The translations under genes were made by a program, and so were the position numbers. 64,000 nucleotides of DNA, from NCBI GenBank assembly GCA_002708825.1, contig PAPF01000011.1:10043-74042 (forward strand). Direction: 5' to 3'. Positions 48,622-57,312 of the stretch are shown here, piece by piece. This DNA comes from Phyllobacteriaceae bacterium. GTDB taxonomy: Bacteria; Pseudomonadota; Alphaproteobacteria; Rhizobiales; Rhizobiaceae. The notes under the pieces are model-generated. The model saw only the letters and a list, made by a program, of their open reading frames with translations, searched no databases and had not been told where the DNA came from. Numbering within the stretch: the stretch's first letter is position 1; the number at the start of each line of letters is the position of its first letter.

Positions 48622-48684
48622 TCCGGACGCGCGGTCCGGAGCGGCCGAAGGCATCCGGCCGCCCCTGCATGAATGAGGGCGGCC
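48622..48684 (+). other. Two intercistronic hairpins between dctP and dctQ
   Basis: Stems TCCGGAC / GTCCGGA (48622-48640) and GGCCGCCC / GGGCGGCC (48657-48684) lie between the two genes with no T run. They could protect the dctP message 3' end or partly stop readthrough, giving more binding protein than membrane subunits, as is usual in transporter operons. Confidence 0.5.
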
Positions 48685-48718
48685 GGTACCTTCCGGGGGA
48701 CATGCGGGGAGAACTGCA

Positions 48719-49414
48719 ATGGCACTTCTGTGGCCGATCCTGGCGCTTGCGGCGCTGGTCGTCATCCTGTTCGTAGCCGAAAGGCGCTGGCCTGACGGCG
48801 TGAGCCGGATCGAGGAGAACATCATCGCCCTGCTGCTGGCGGCGATCACGCTCGTCTCCTTCGTGCAGGTGATCGCGCGCTACGGCTTCAACACCGGCTG
48901 GAGCGGCGCGCTGGAGTTCACGCGCATCCTGTTTGCCTGGCTGATCCTGTTCGGCATGAGCTACGGGGTGAAGCAGGGCATGCATCTCGGCGTCGACGCC
49001 TTCATCCGGCTCCTGCCGAAGGGGGCGTTCAAGGCGGTTGCGCTGTTCGGCGCGGCCTGCACCGCCGCTTACGCCCTGATCCTGCTGCACTACGGCTGGC
49101 TTTCCTGGCTGGGCGCCGACGTGAACACCAACTGGCGGCAGACCGGCGCCATCGGCTACTGGAAGTTCATGTTCGACCGCGGCACGGGCCTTGACGACCT
49201 GCGCTGGCCGGAGTTCATCCAGTCCGCCTTCGGAACCCAGGAGCGCGTGCAGCGCTGGATCGCCTACCTGATGCTGCCGATCGGCCTGTCGCTGCTGGCG
49301 TTCCGGTCCATCCAGGGCTTCGTGCAGATCTGGCGCGGAGAACGGGAACTGCTGATTGCCGGTCACGAAGCCGAAGAACTCGTGGCCGAAAACAAGGGCA
49401 TCCTGAAGGACTGA
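48719..49414 (+). CDS. dctQ: TRAP transporter small membrane subunit
   Basis: 231 residues, long for DctQ (usually 160-200). Transmembrane helices at about 4-22, 38-58, 73-92, 105-130, and 180-205. The DctQ core has ITLVSFVQVIARYGFNTGWSGALEFTRILFAWLILFGMSYGVKQGMHLGVDAF. An extra loop of about 50 residues between the third and fourth helices accounts for the length. dctM starts 7 bp later. Confidence 0.9.
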   Translation: MALLWPILALAALVVILFVAERRWPDGVSRIEENIIALLLAAITLVSFVQVIARYGFNTGWSGALEFTRILFAWLILFGMSYGVKQGMHLGVDAFIRLLPKGAFKAVALFGAACTAAYALILLHYGWLSWLGADVNTNWRQTGAIGYWKFMFDRGTGLDDLRWPEFIQSAFGTQERVQRWIAYLMLPIGLSLLAFRSIQGFVQIWRGERELLIAGHEAEELVAENKGILKD

Positions 49415-49420
49415 CGCATC

Positions 49421-51040
49421 ATGGAAACCATCATCCTCTTCGTGCTCGTCCTGGGCCTCCTTTTTCTCGGCGTGCCGGTGGCCGTGTCGCTCGGCCTGTC
49501 ATCGATCCTGATCATCGCGCTGTTCTCCGAAGACTCCATGTCCTCGGTGGCGCTGCAACTGTTCACCGCCTCGCAGAACTATACCCTGCTGGCAATTCCC
49601 TTCTTCATCCTGGCATCGGCCTTCATGTCGACAGGCGGGGTGGCCAAGCGAATCATCCGCTTCGCCATCGCCACGGTGGGCCATTTCCGCGGCGGTCTTG
49701 CCATGGCCTCGGTGCTGGCCTGCATGCTGTTCGCCGCGCTGTCGGGCTCCTCGCCGGCGACCGTGGTCGCGATCGGCACCATCGCCATCGCCGGCATGCG
49801 GCAGGTGGGCTACACGAAGGAATTCGCCGCGGGCATCATCGCCAATGCCGGGACGCTCGGCATCCTGATCCCGCCCTCTATCGTCATGGTGGTGTATTCG
49901 GCGGCCACGGATGTCTCGGTCGGCCGGATGTTCCTGGCCGGGGTGATCCCCGGCCTGATCGCCGGGCTGATGCTGATGATCGCCATCTATGTCACCGCCC
50001 GCTGGAAAGGCCTTCCGGCCGAACCCTGGCGCGGCTTCGACGAGATCCTGCAGGGCGGCAAGGAAGCCGGTTTCGGCCTGTTCCTGATCGTCATCATCAT
50101 CGGCGGCATCTATGGCGGCGTGTTCACGCCGACCGAGGCGGCCGCCGTCGCCGCGGTCTATTCCTTCTTCATCGCCATCTTCGTCTATCGCGACATGGGG
50201 CCGCTGAAGGAAGTGCCCTGGATCCGCGAGAGCGACAGCCGCCGCGCCATCACCGGATTCAAGGCAACCGTCTACGCGGTCTCATTCCTGTTTGTCTGGC
50301 TGATCCTGTCCTTCTTCGCCACGGCGGAATCGGAAACCGTGACGCCCGGCGACCGGCTGCTGTGGGGTTCGCTCATCGCGCTCGCCATCCTCGTGGCCTA
50401 TGCCATCTGGCGCGGCGGGACGGCAAACCCGGCCGCCATCCTCGCCATGCTGGTATCGGGGCTGTCGATCTGGGCGCGCAATCTCGGCCAGATCGGCGGC
50501 CGCTTCTTCAGCGGCATCCTCCACGACGATACCCGCAAGGTGATGGTGGACGCGGCCAAGACGACGCTGATGCTGATGTTCATCATCGTCAACGCCCTGC
50601 TGTTCGCCCACGTGCTGACCTCGGAACGGATTCCCGACGCCATCACCGACCTGATGGTGGGCTACGGCTTCAACTGGTTCACCTTCCTGATCGCGGTCAA
50701 TCTGCTGCTGCTGCTGGGCGGGCAGTTCATGGAGCCTTCCGGCCTGCTGCTGATCGTGGCGCCGGTGGTGTTCCCCATTGCCATGGAACTGGGTGTGGAC
50801 CCGGTGCATCTGGGCATCATCATGGTGGTGAACATGGAGATCGGCATGATCCCCCCGCCGATCGGGCTGAACCTGTTCGTGACGTCAGGCATCACCGGCA
50901 TGAGCCTGATCCAGGTGGTGCGGGCCGCGCTGCCCTTCGTCGCGGTGCTGTTCGCCTTCCTGATCCTGGTCACCTATGTGCCGGTGATCTCCACATGGCT
51001 GCCCTATGCGCTGATGGGGCCCGAGATCGTGACGCGCTGA
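49421..51040 (+). CDS. dctM: TRAP transporter large membrane subunit
   Basis: 539 residues, longer than the usual about 430, with a middle insertion near residues 270-330 (SDSRRAITGFKATVYA to SETVTPGDRLLW). Typical DctM segments are LGLLFLGVPVAVSLGLSS, LFAALSGSSPATVVAIGTIAIAGMRQVGY, ANAGTLGILIPPSIVMVVYS, GGIYGGVFTPTEAAAVAAVYS, and GMIPPPIGLNLFVTSGIT. It imports the substrate driven by a sodium gradient. The final gene of the dctPQM operon. Confidence 0.93.
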   Translation: METIILFVLVLGLLFLGVPVAVSLGLSSILIIALFSEDSMSSVALQLFTASQNYTLLAIPFFILASAFMSTGGVAKRIIRFAIATVGHFRGGLAMASVLACMLFAALSGSSPATVVAIGTIAIAGMRQVGYTKEFAAGIIANAGTLGILIPPSIVMVVYSAATDVSVGRMFLAGVIPGLIAGLMLMIAIYVTARWKGLPAEPWRGFDEILQGGKEAGFGLFLIVIIIGGIYGGVFTPTEAAAVAAVYSFFIAIFVYRDMGPLKEVPWIRESDSRRAITGFKATVYAVSFLFVWLILSFFATAESETVTPGDRLLWGSLIALAILVAYAIWRGGTANPAAILAMLVSGLSIWARNLGQIGGRFFSGILHDDTRKVMVDAAKTTLMLMFIIVNALLFAHVLTSERIPDAITDLMVGYGFNWFTFLIAVNLLLLLGGQFMEPSGLLLIVAPVVFPIAMELGVDPVHLGIIMVVNMEIGMIPPPIGLNLFVTSGITGMSLIQVVRAALPFVAVLFAFLILVTYVPVISTWLPYALMGPEIVTR

Positions 51041-51099
51041 CCGCGGGGGGCAGGCGTCGCGCAGACGGCCGGGGCGGCGACGCTCCGGCCGTTCCGCAT

Positions 51100-51735
51100 T
51101 CAGCGTCTGGTCAGATCCGGCATGGCGCGGCCGATGATGGCCATGATGGCCATGTTGCGCGCCTGGGGCGGCAGGCCGGAAATCTGCGGCAGGCGGTTGG
51201 AGGCGAGGATATCGGCCAGGCCGTGCACCACCGCCCAGGCAGCCGCCATGTCGATGCCGACAGCGGGGCTCTCATCAGGTCCGGCGCCATGGAGGATCCG
51301 CAGCAGGTCGACCATCACCGCATAGGACGCGTCGACGGCCTCCTTGAGTTCGGGATCGTCGAGGTCCGGACGCCCTGAAGAGAACATCAGCCTGAAGACA
51401 GGCGGGTTTTCCAGCGCGAAGACGACATAGCCGAGACCGGAGGCCATCAACTGGTTCCAGGCGTCCGGCTTCGTGTCCTTCATGAAGACATGCTGGCGCT
51501 CGACAAGGCGGCGAAACCCTTGCGCGGAAAGCGCGGTGAGCAATCCGTTGACATCCCTGAAGTGATGGGCCGGGGCGGCGTGGCTGACGCCGGCGCGCTT
51601 GGCGACACCGCGCATGGAGAAATTCTCGATGCCCTTTTCGGCGAGTTCCTGTTCGGCGGCGGCGAGCAGGGCGCTCCTCAGGTCGCCATGATGATAGGAT
51701 TGGCGCAGCGGGAGGTCCGGTCCGGGGTCCATCAT
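51100..51735 (-). CDS. TetR/AcrR-family regulator
   Basis: 211 residues. The N-terminal HTH (about 12-58) reads SYHHGDLRSALLAAAEQELAEKG...MRGVAKRAGVSHAAPAHHF; the C-terminal part has a WHG-type ligand domain (about 80-200). It is convergent with dctM and divergent from the plus-strand region 51736-52299. The paired palindromes 51831-51845 and 51864-51878, one overlapping its own promoter, are its likely operators, so it is probably autoregulated. Ligand unknown. Confidence 0.85.
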   Translation of the reverse strand: MMDPGPDLPLRQSYHHGDLRSALLAAAEQELAEKGIENFSMRGVAKRAGVSHAAPAHHFRDVNGLLTALSAQGFRRLVERQHVFMKDTKPDAWNQLMASGLGYVVFALENPPVFRLMFSSGRPDLDDPELKEAVDASYAVMVDLLRILHGAGPDESPAVGIDMAAAWAVVHGLADILASNRLPQISGLPPQARNMAIMAIIGRAMPDLTRR

Positions 51736-51830
51736 GGAGGCATCATTCCTTGTGTGACGGAGTCACGGGCTTCTCCGTCTTATGTTTCAGCTATCGCTAA
51801 CATATTTTGTCCATTTGATCAAAAAAATCC

Positions 51831-51878
51831 CTTGACACTGTCAAGATAGCGCTTCAAATTGAACTTGACAATGTCAAG
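51831..51878. promoter_or_regulatory. Paired 15-bp operators, probably TetR binding sites
   Basis: CTTGACACTGTCAAG (51831-51845) and CTTGACAATGTCAAG (51864-51878) are near-identical perfect palindromes apart from the central base and spaced 33 bp centre to centre. On the minus strand TTGACA at 51831-51845 also forms a -35 with TGATCA 17 bp away, about 85-100 bp before the TetR gene. The layout implies cooperative repression by TetR and control of both directions. Confidence 0.7.
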
Positions 51879-51890
51879 ACCGGGGGCGGT

Positions 51891-51977
51891 GGCACATATG
51901 TCTTTTTGCGGATATGTGCCTTAACTTGACGTCAATGGCGGGCTGGCCGGCCTCTACCGGTCAGCCCGTTCATTTTT
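51891..51977 (+). other. Structured gene-free segment with terminator-like hairpin
   Basis: GGCACATAT / ATATGTGCC (51891-51899 and 51912-51920) is a perfect 9-bp inverted repeat with a 12-nt loop; TTGACGTCAA (51926-51935) is a perfect palindrome. A terminator-like hairpin GGGCTGGCCGG / CCGGTCAGCCC (51940-51967, one G-U pair) ends in GTTCATTTTT. It could be the body of a short RNA beginning at the operator region, but I see no clean promoter. Confidence 0.4.
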
Positions 51978-52124
51978 CCGGGCAGGCGATTTTTTTTGCC
52001 AGGCATGAATGCCTGTACTGCAGGGACGGAACTGATTCTGATTCGGGGGTGCTTGCTCTCCCGACGTGCGTTTCCACTTGATCGTACTCTTCCTTTATTT
52101 CGAAATTTCAAATACTTCCCTGTA

Positions 52125-52153
52125 TTAACCTTTTGTTCATTTTCCTGTATCAT
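52125..52153 (+). promoter_or_regulatory. Promoter of the anti-SD small RNA
   Basis: TTAACC (52125-52130), spacer of 17 bp, then TATCAT (52148-52153). Sigma-70-like; transcription should begin near 52158. Confidence 0.6.
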
Positions 52154-52157
52154 CCTT

Positions 52158-52238
52158 GAACATAGTCGAACCGGCTCTCCTCCTCCCAAGCACGGTTCCG
52201 CCTCGGGGCGATCCTTCACCGGATCGCCCTGTTTTTGT
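52158..52238 (+). ncRNA. Small RNA with a CUCCUCCC loop (alpha-r14/AbcR-like class)
   Basis: About 80 nt. A hairpin GAACCG / CGGTTC (52168-52173, 52193-52198) displays a 19-nt loop containing TCTCCTCCTCCC, complementary to Shine-Dalgarno sequences. A second hairpin GGGCGATCC / GGATCGCCC (52206-52229) followed by TGTTTTTGTTT is a Rho-independent terminator. A promoter is 5 bp upstream. The plan fits Hfq-dependent alphaproteobacterial small RNAs with anti-SD loops; I cannot assign the exact family without a search. Confidence 0.7.
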
Positions 52239-52240
52239 TT
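52206..52240 (+). terminator. Terminator of the anti-SD small RNA
   Basis: Nine-base-pair perfect stem GGGCGATCC / GGATCGCCC with 6-nt loop TTCACC, followed by TGTTTTTGTTT. Confidence 0.8.
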
Positions 52241-52299
52241 CCAGCCGGTTTCGCTAGTGTCCGGGCGAGGGAACCGCTTGCGATTCCTCCGCGTTGCAG

Positions 52300-54111
52300 A
52301 TGCTTGACGGCTGGGAGAGGGAAACGAGATTGGCCGCATTCCTGAGCGACTACCAGGCCTGGATCGCCCTGGCGCTGCTTCTTACCATGTTCGCGCTGTT
52401 CATGAGCGAGCTCTATCCGCCGGAAGTGACCGCGGCGGCCTTTGCCAGCCTGTTCATCGTCCTGGGGATGGTGGATCCGGCAGATGCCATGGATGTTTTC
52501 TCCAATCCGGCACCCATCACGATCGGCGCCATGTTCATCCTGTCGGGCGCGCTGGTGCGAACCGGCGTCCTGGATGCATTGGCCGGCGCGGTGGTGGAGC
52601 GTGCGACCAGCAGTCCGCGCCTTGCGCTCATAGGCTTTGTGATCGTCACCCTCGTTGCCTCGGCCTTCGTCAACAACACGCCCATTGTGCTGGTCCTCAT
52701 TCCCGTGGTGATCCGGCTCGCTCATGCGCTGGGCATCGCACCGACACGGCTGCTCATTCCCCTGTCCTATGCCGGTGTGCTGGGCGGGGCCTGCACGCTC
52801 ATCGGCACCTCGACCAATCTTCTCGTTGACGGCGTCGCCCGGGAACAGGGCCTGGAACCGTTCTCGCTGTTCGAGATCACGCCGGTGGGAATCGTTGCCG
52901 CGCTGTGCGGCCTCGCCGTCATGCTGCTGCTTGGCCGCCGGCTCCTGCCTGACCGCGGCGAGGCCAGCGAGGATGTGCTGCTGGGCGAAACGGAATACCT
53001 CTCCGAAGCGCGCATCGCCGACGAGAGCATGGATGGCAGGCCGCTCGGCGAAATCGGGGTCTTCAAGGCGCCCGGCGTGATCGTGTCAGGCGTGCAGCGC
53101 GGAACGGAAACGATCCGCCGCGATCTCGAAACGTTCGAGGTCCGCAAGGGCGACCGGCTGATCCTGCGCGCGCCGACCTCGGAACTTCTCACGCTTGCCA
53201 GCCATGAATCGCTGAAGGTCGGGCTCAGGGGCACGGCGCGGCTGACAGCGGAGGAGGGCAGCAACGTCATCGTGGAAGCGGTGGTGACGCCACGCAAGTG
53301 GACCAGCGGGCGGGCGCTGGCCTCCATGTCGCTCGGCCGCCGCTTCGGCCTGCAGGTGCTGGGCGCGCACCGGCACAATCACATTCCGGGGCCGGAACTG
53401 GGGGTGGTGACATTGCGCCCGGCCGACAAGCTGCTGATGTCGGGACCGCCGGCCGCCTTCGACGAGCTGGCGCGGGAAACCAACATCGTGTCGATCTCGC
53501 GCGCCGCCGGCCGGGCCTATCGCCGGGCCAAGGCGCCCATCGCGCTGGCCGCGCTGGCGGGCGTGGTCATCCTCGCCGCCCTCGGCGTCCTGCCCATCGG
53601 CATCCTGGCGCTGCTGGCGGTGAGCGCGATCCTCATCCTGCGCTGAATCGACGCCGACGAGGCCTGGGATTCGCTCGACGGCTCCATTCTCGTGCTGATC
53701 TTCGCCATGCTGATCATCGGGCGCGGCCTGCAGGACAGCGGCGCGGTCGAGCTTGTCGTGGCGAGCCTGTCGCCGTTCCTGTCATTGCTGCCGGGATTCC
53801 TGGCGCTGCTGGCGGTCTACCTGCTGGCCTCGCTGCTGACGGAACTGGTCACAAACAATGCGGTGGCCGTGGTCCTGACGCCGGTCGTCATCGGACTGGC
53901 GGAGCCGCTGGGCATAGACGCGCGCGCGCTCGTCGTCGCGGTCATGTTCGGGGCCAGCGCCTCGTTTGCCACGCCAATCGGCTACCAGACCAACACGCTG
54001 GTCTATGGCGCGGCGGACTATCGCTTCACCGACTTCCTCAAGATCGGCGTGCCGATGAACATCCTTGTCGGCATCGCCGCCAGCGTCGCGATCTGGACGT
54101 GGTTCGCCTAG
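52300..54111 (+). pseudogene. SLC13/DASS-type anion transporter interrupted by an in-frame TGA
   Basis: One frame of 603 codons encodes an SLC13-type transporter, with TGA at codon 449 (53644-53646). The N-terminal part (to about 215) has helices and SAFVNNTPIVLVLIPVVIRLA; two TrkA-C (RCK) domains follow (about 215-380); the C-terminal part resumes after the stop in the same frame with DADEAWDSLDGSILVLIFAMLIIGRG and ELVTNNAVAVVLTPVVIGLA. In relatives this region reads -C-(L/I)-x-x-x-E-A-, so TGA stands at a conserved cysteine (TGC or TGT to TGA). Starts: ATG 52300 without an SD, or TTG 52330 after GAGAGGG. A broken gene or an error is most likely. Confidence 0.75.
53653..53682 (+). other. Stem-loop just after the in-frame TGA
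   Basis: GCCG-a-CGAG pairs with CTCG-a-CGGC (one A-A mismatch, 12-nt loop), starting 6 nt after the TGA. Position resembles a bacterial SECIS element, but the loop lacks a clear conserved GU pattern. Probably chance in GC-rich coding DNA. Confidence 0.2.
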
Positions 54112-54113
54112 AA

Positions 54114-55292
54114 TCAGGCCGGTGGCGTTTCGCTGAGAAACGCTTGCATGCGCTCGATGGCACGCAGGATGTTCTCCTCGGAATTGGCATAGGAAAGGCG
54201 GATGTAGCCTTCGCCGAGCACGCCGAAATCCGGACCGCCGATCAGCGCGACGCCGGCCTCCTCCAGCAGGGCGGAGGCCAGTTTCTTGGCCTTCCAACCG
54301 GTCTGGCTGATATTGGGGAATGCGTAGAAGGCGCCCTTGGGCGTGGCGCAGGTGATGCCGGGCAGGGTGTTCATGCCCTCGGTGACGATCTTCCTGCGGT
54401 TGTCGAAGGCCCGCATCATCTTCTCGACGTCGTCCTGGGGGCCGTCGATGGCCGCGATTCCGGCGAACTGGCTCGGCGCGTTGACGCAGGACCAGCAATT
54501 GACCGCGAGCTTGCGCACCAGCGGATAGAGGCGTTCCGGCCAGATGGACCAGCCCATGCGCCAGCCGGTCATGGCCCAGGTCTTGGACCAGCCGTTGAGG
54601 ACGATGAGGCGGTCGCGGATTTCCGGGAACCGGAGCAGCGAGGTGTGTTCCTCGCCGTCATAGGTCATCACGTCGTAGATCTCGTCGGACAGGATCGCGA
54701 CGTCCGGGAAGGCTTCAAGACCCCGGACCAGTTTCTCGATCTCGGCGCGCGGCGTGACGCCGCCGGTCGGGTTGGCGGGCGAGTTGAGGATGAGAAGCCG
54801 CGTGGCAGGCGTGATCAGGCCCAGCACCTCGTCTGCGGAGAAGGCGAAACCCTTGTCCTCACGAACGGGCACCGGAACGGGCGTGGCGCCGGTGAACTCG
54901 ATCATCGAACGGTAGATGGGGAAACCGGGGTCGGGATAGAGGATGTCCGCGCCGGGTTCGCCGAACATCAGGATGGCGGCGAACATGGTCGGCTTGCCGC
55001 CGGGCATGATCATCACGCTGTCCGGCGAGACCTCGACGCCTGTGGTCGCCAGCGTGCGCCGGACAACCGCCTCGCGTGTGGCAAGCAGGCCGGTGGCCGG
55101 CGTATAGCCGTGGTGGCCGTCGCGCAGCGCCTTGATCGCGGCCTCGACGATGTGCTGCGGTGTCTGGAAATCCGGCTGGCCGATGCCGAGATTGATGATG
55201 TCCCTGCCCTGTGCCGAAAGCTCGGTGGCGCGGGCCAGCACGGCAAAGGCGTTTTCCTCGCCGATGCGGTCGAAGGCGGCAATGGTTTTCAT
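54114..55292 (-). CDS. Class I/II aminotransferase (aspartate aminotransferase-like)
   Basis: 392 residues, PLP-dependent. Features: GRDIINLGIGQPDFQTPQHI, MIMPGGKPTMFAAI, LILNSPANPTGGV, AILSDEIYDVM, and the PLP lysine in NGWSKTWAMTGWRMGW. The Y-x-D-E-I-Y and S-x-K-T signature fits the aspartate/aromatic aminotransferase subgroup I-gamma; the donor is not determined. It ends 2 bp from the transporter's stop (convergent). The start is the ATG at 55292. Confidence 0.85.
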   Translation of the reverse strand: MKTIAAFDRIGEENAFAVLARATELSAQGRDIINLGIGQPDFQTPQHIVEAAIKALRDGHHGYTPATGLLATREAVVRRTLATTGVEVSPDSVMIMPGGKPTMFAAILMFGEPGADILYPDPGFPIYRSMIEFTGATPVPVPVREDKGFAFSADEVLGLITPATRLLILNSPANPTGGVTPRAEIEKLVRGLEAFPDVAILSDEIYDVMTYDGEEHTSLLRFPEIRDRLIVLNGWSKTWAMTGWRMGWSIWPERLYPLVRKLAVNCWSCVNAPSQFAGIAAIDGPQDDVEKMMRAFDNRRKIVTEGMNTLPGITCATPKGAFYAFPNISQTGWKAKKLASALLEEAGVALIGGPDFGVLGEGYIRLSYANSEENILRAIERMQAFLSETPPA

Positions 55293-55366
55293 GGCGGTGC
55301 GTTTCCCCGGCAAGCGTTTTGCCGTATTGGAGACCGCAGATACCTCTTGTCAACCGGAAGAAAGCC

Positions 55367-56068
55367 ATGGCCATGACCGATCTGAGCCAGTGGACGCCGC
55401 GACAGCGGCCCGAAAGGCGCGTTCTCGATGGCCGCCTTGTCCGCCTGGAGCCGCTCACGGCGGCGCGTCACGGCGACGACCTGTACGTGGCGGCGACCGA
55501 GGGCGATGCGGAGACCCGCTTCACATGGCTGGCGACGGGCAGGCCGGAAAGCCGCGCGGAATTCGAGGCCTGGCTGGACTGGGCGGAGCACCATCCCGAT
55601 TCGGTCTACTGGGCGGTGATCGACAAGGCGAGCGGCAAGGCGGTGGGCCGGCAGAGCCTCATGCGCATCGATGCCGCCAATGGCGTCATCGAGATCGGCG
55701 ACATCCACTGGGGACCGGCCATGCAGCGCTCGCCGCTTTCGACGGAGGCCTTTTTCCTGCACGCCGTACACGTGTTCGACGACCTGGGATACCGCCGCTT
55801 CGAGTGGAAGCTCAACGACCTGAACGCACCGTCGCACCGCGCGGCGCGGCGGTTCGGCTTCACTTTCGAAGGCATTTTCCGCCAGCACATGGTGGTCAAG
55901 GGGCAGAATCGCGACACGGCCTGGTATGCAATGCTCGACCGGGACTGGCCCACGATCCGCGCGGGGTTCGAGCGCTGGCTTTCGCCGGCCAATTTCGATA
56001 GTGAAGGCCGGCAGAAGGCGCGGCTGGAAGAGCTTCGCGCCGCGGCGACAGACAAGGACAGGGCATGA
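55367..56068 (+). CDS. GNAT N-acetyltransferase, RimJ/RimL type
   Basis: 233 residues. The acetyltransferase_3 pattern spans about 20-190: LVRLEPLTAARHGDDLYVAA, VGRQSLMRIDAANGVIEIGDIHWGP, AVHVFDDLGYRRFEWKLNDLNAPSHRAARRFGFTFEGIFRQHMVVKG. These use acetyl-CoA to modify amino groups of proteins or small molecules; no substrate can be assigned. A GGAAG precedes the ATG. The next gene overlaps its stop (ATGA). Confidence 0.85.
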   Translation: MAMTDLSQWTPRQRPERRVLDGRLVRLEPLTAARHGDDLYVAATEGDAETRFTWLATGRPESRAEFEAWLDWAEHHPDSVYWAVIDKASGKAVGRQSLMRIDAANGVIEIGDIHWGPAMQRSPLSTEAFFLHAVHVFDDLGYRRFEWKLNDLNAPSHRAARRFGFTFEGIFRQHMVVKGQNRDTAWYAMLDRDWPTIRAGFERWLSPANFDSEGRQKARLEELRAAATDKDRA

Positions 56069-56274
56069 AGGAAAGCTGGAAACCGGCCATAGCGGCACTC
56101 GTCATCCTGCTTGGCTTCGGCCTCGTCGCGCACTTCATGCCCAATATCATGCTGTGGATCGGAGAGCGTTCGCCGGCCGTGGCGGGCGTCGTCGCCATCC
56201 TGTTCGTGGCCGCCTTTTTCGGCGTGTTCTGGCTGCGCGCGCGCCAGCAACGACGGCGTGACGGCGAGGGCTGA
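56065..56274 (+). CDS. Small two-helix membrane protein coupled to GNAT
   Basis: 69 residues with helices at about 6-25 and 38-56 and a basic tail (RARQQRRRDGEG). The ATG overlaps the GNAT stop, so it is co-translated. Unknown function. Confidence 0.7.
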   Translation: MKESWKPAIAALVILLGFGLVAHFMPNIMLWIGERSPAVAGVVAILFVAAFFGVFWLRARQQRRRDGEG

Positions 56275-57312
56275 TCAGGCCGACAGCGCCGCCGTCAGCA
56301 GAAGCAGGCCAAGCAGCAGGACGAGAAGCGCGCCGCCGATCTCGACGCCGTGATGGATAGCCGTGCCGAGACGGCCACCGCCGGACAGGCGCACCGCGAC
56401 GTTCTTCGCCGTCACCGCGAGGGTGGCCAGCGCGGATACGGTGATGGCCGTGCCGATGGCCATGGCGAAGGCCGAGGCGATGCCGGCCCACCACAGGCCG
56501 TTCAGGAAGGCGAAGGTCAGCACGATGAGCGCGCCGGAACAGGGCCGCAGGCCGACCGCCATCACCGCCGTCCCGGCTTCCGAAAGGCCGAAGCGGCCTT
56601 TGGAAAGCAATCCGGGATCGGGCATGTGGGCATGGCCGCAGGACGGGCAGGTCTCGCCGGCCGCATGATCATGATGATGATGATGATCACTGTGGTGGTG
56701 ATCATGTGTGCAGGCCGGGCCGTGGTCGTGATGATGGTGATGGGCATGGCCGGCGGCGGCAAGCGCCGGTGCCTGGACAGGCAGGAAGGTGCGCAGCTTG
56801 CGGAACAGGAGCCAGGCGCCGAAGGCGGTGACCAGCGCGTAACTTGCCACTTCCATGGACCAGACCGCGTCGGTCTGGCGGATGCCGGTGCCGCGCAGGA
56901 AAAGGAAGACGGCGCCGACGACGAGAATGGCGGTCACGGCCTGGAGCATGGCGGAGACGAGGGAAAGCACGACACCGCGCCGCAGGGCAACCTCGTTGGC
57001 GAGCATGTAGGAGGAGATCACGGCCTTGCCGTGGCCGGGTCCGGCCGCGTGAAACACGCCATAGGCAAACGACAGGCCGACAAGCAGCCAGGCGGCGGAA
57101 GCATCCGCGCGCATGGCGCGCAGGGCGCCTGTCAGCGCGCGGTAGAATTCCTGCTGTTGGGTGTTGATCCAGTGCATGAGGGAAGGGAACAGGCCGCTTG
57201 GCGGCAGCGCCTGCTCGGCCGCGCCGATGCCGAGCGAGCTTTGCGCCTGGGCCGAAGCGATGACCGCGCCTGCGATCACGGCGCCAAGAAGGGCGATTTT
57301 CGCGGCCTTCAC
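56275..57312 (-). CDS. NicO-family nickel/cobalt exporter-like protein
   Basis: 345 residues of the NicO/RcnA family. Signal-like start (1-23), helix with GVFHAAGPGHGKAVISSYM (the conserved HAAGPGHGK), then a cytosolic or periplasmic histidine-rich loop (about 188-230, HHHHHDHGPACTHDHHHS and CPSCGHAH) and C-terminal helices with GLRPCSGALIVLTFAF. This indicates divalent metal export (Ni, Co, or related). It overlaps by 4 bp the DUF1007 gene upstream on the same strand. Confidence 0.85.
   Translation of the reverse strand: MKAAKIALLGAVIAGAVIASAQAQSSLGIGAAEQALPPSGLFPSLMHWINTQQQEFYRALTGALRAMRADASAAWLLVGLSFAYGVFHAAGPGHGKAVISSYMLANEVALRRGVVLSLVSAMLQAVTAILVVGAVFLFLRGTGIRQTDAVWSMEVASYALVTAFGAWLLFRKLRTFLPVQAPALAAAGHAHHHHHDHGPACTHDHHHSDHHHHHDHAAGETCPSCGHAHMPDPGLLSKGRFGLSEAGTAVMAVGLRPCSGALIVLTFAFLNGLWWAGIASAFAMAIGTAITVSALATLAVTAKNVAVRLSGGGRLGTAIHHGVEIGGALLVLLLGLLLLTAALSA

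Noticed and set aside
53644..53682. Selenocysteine as the primary reading of the TGA
   Set aside because: SLC13 proteins are not known selenoproteins, the hairpin loop lacks a convincing SECIS core, and no sel gene is seen here. Kept only as an alternative in the findings.
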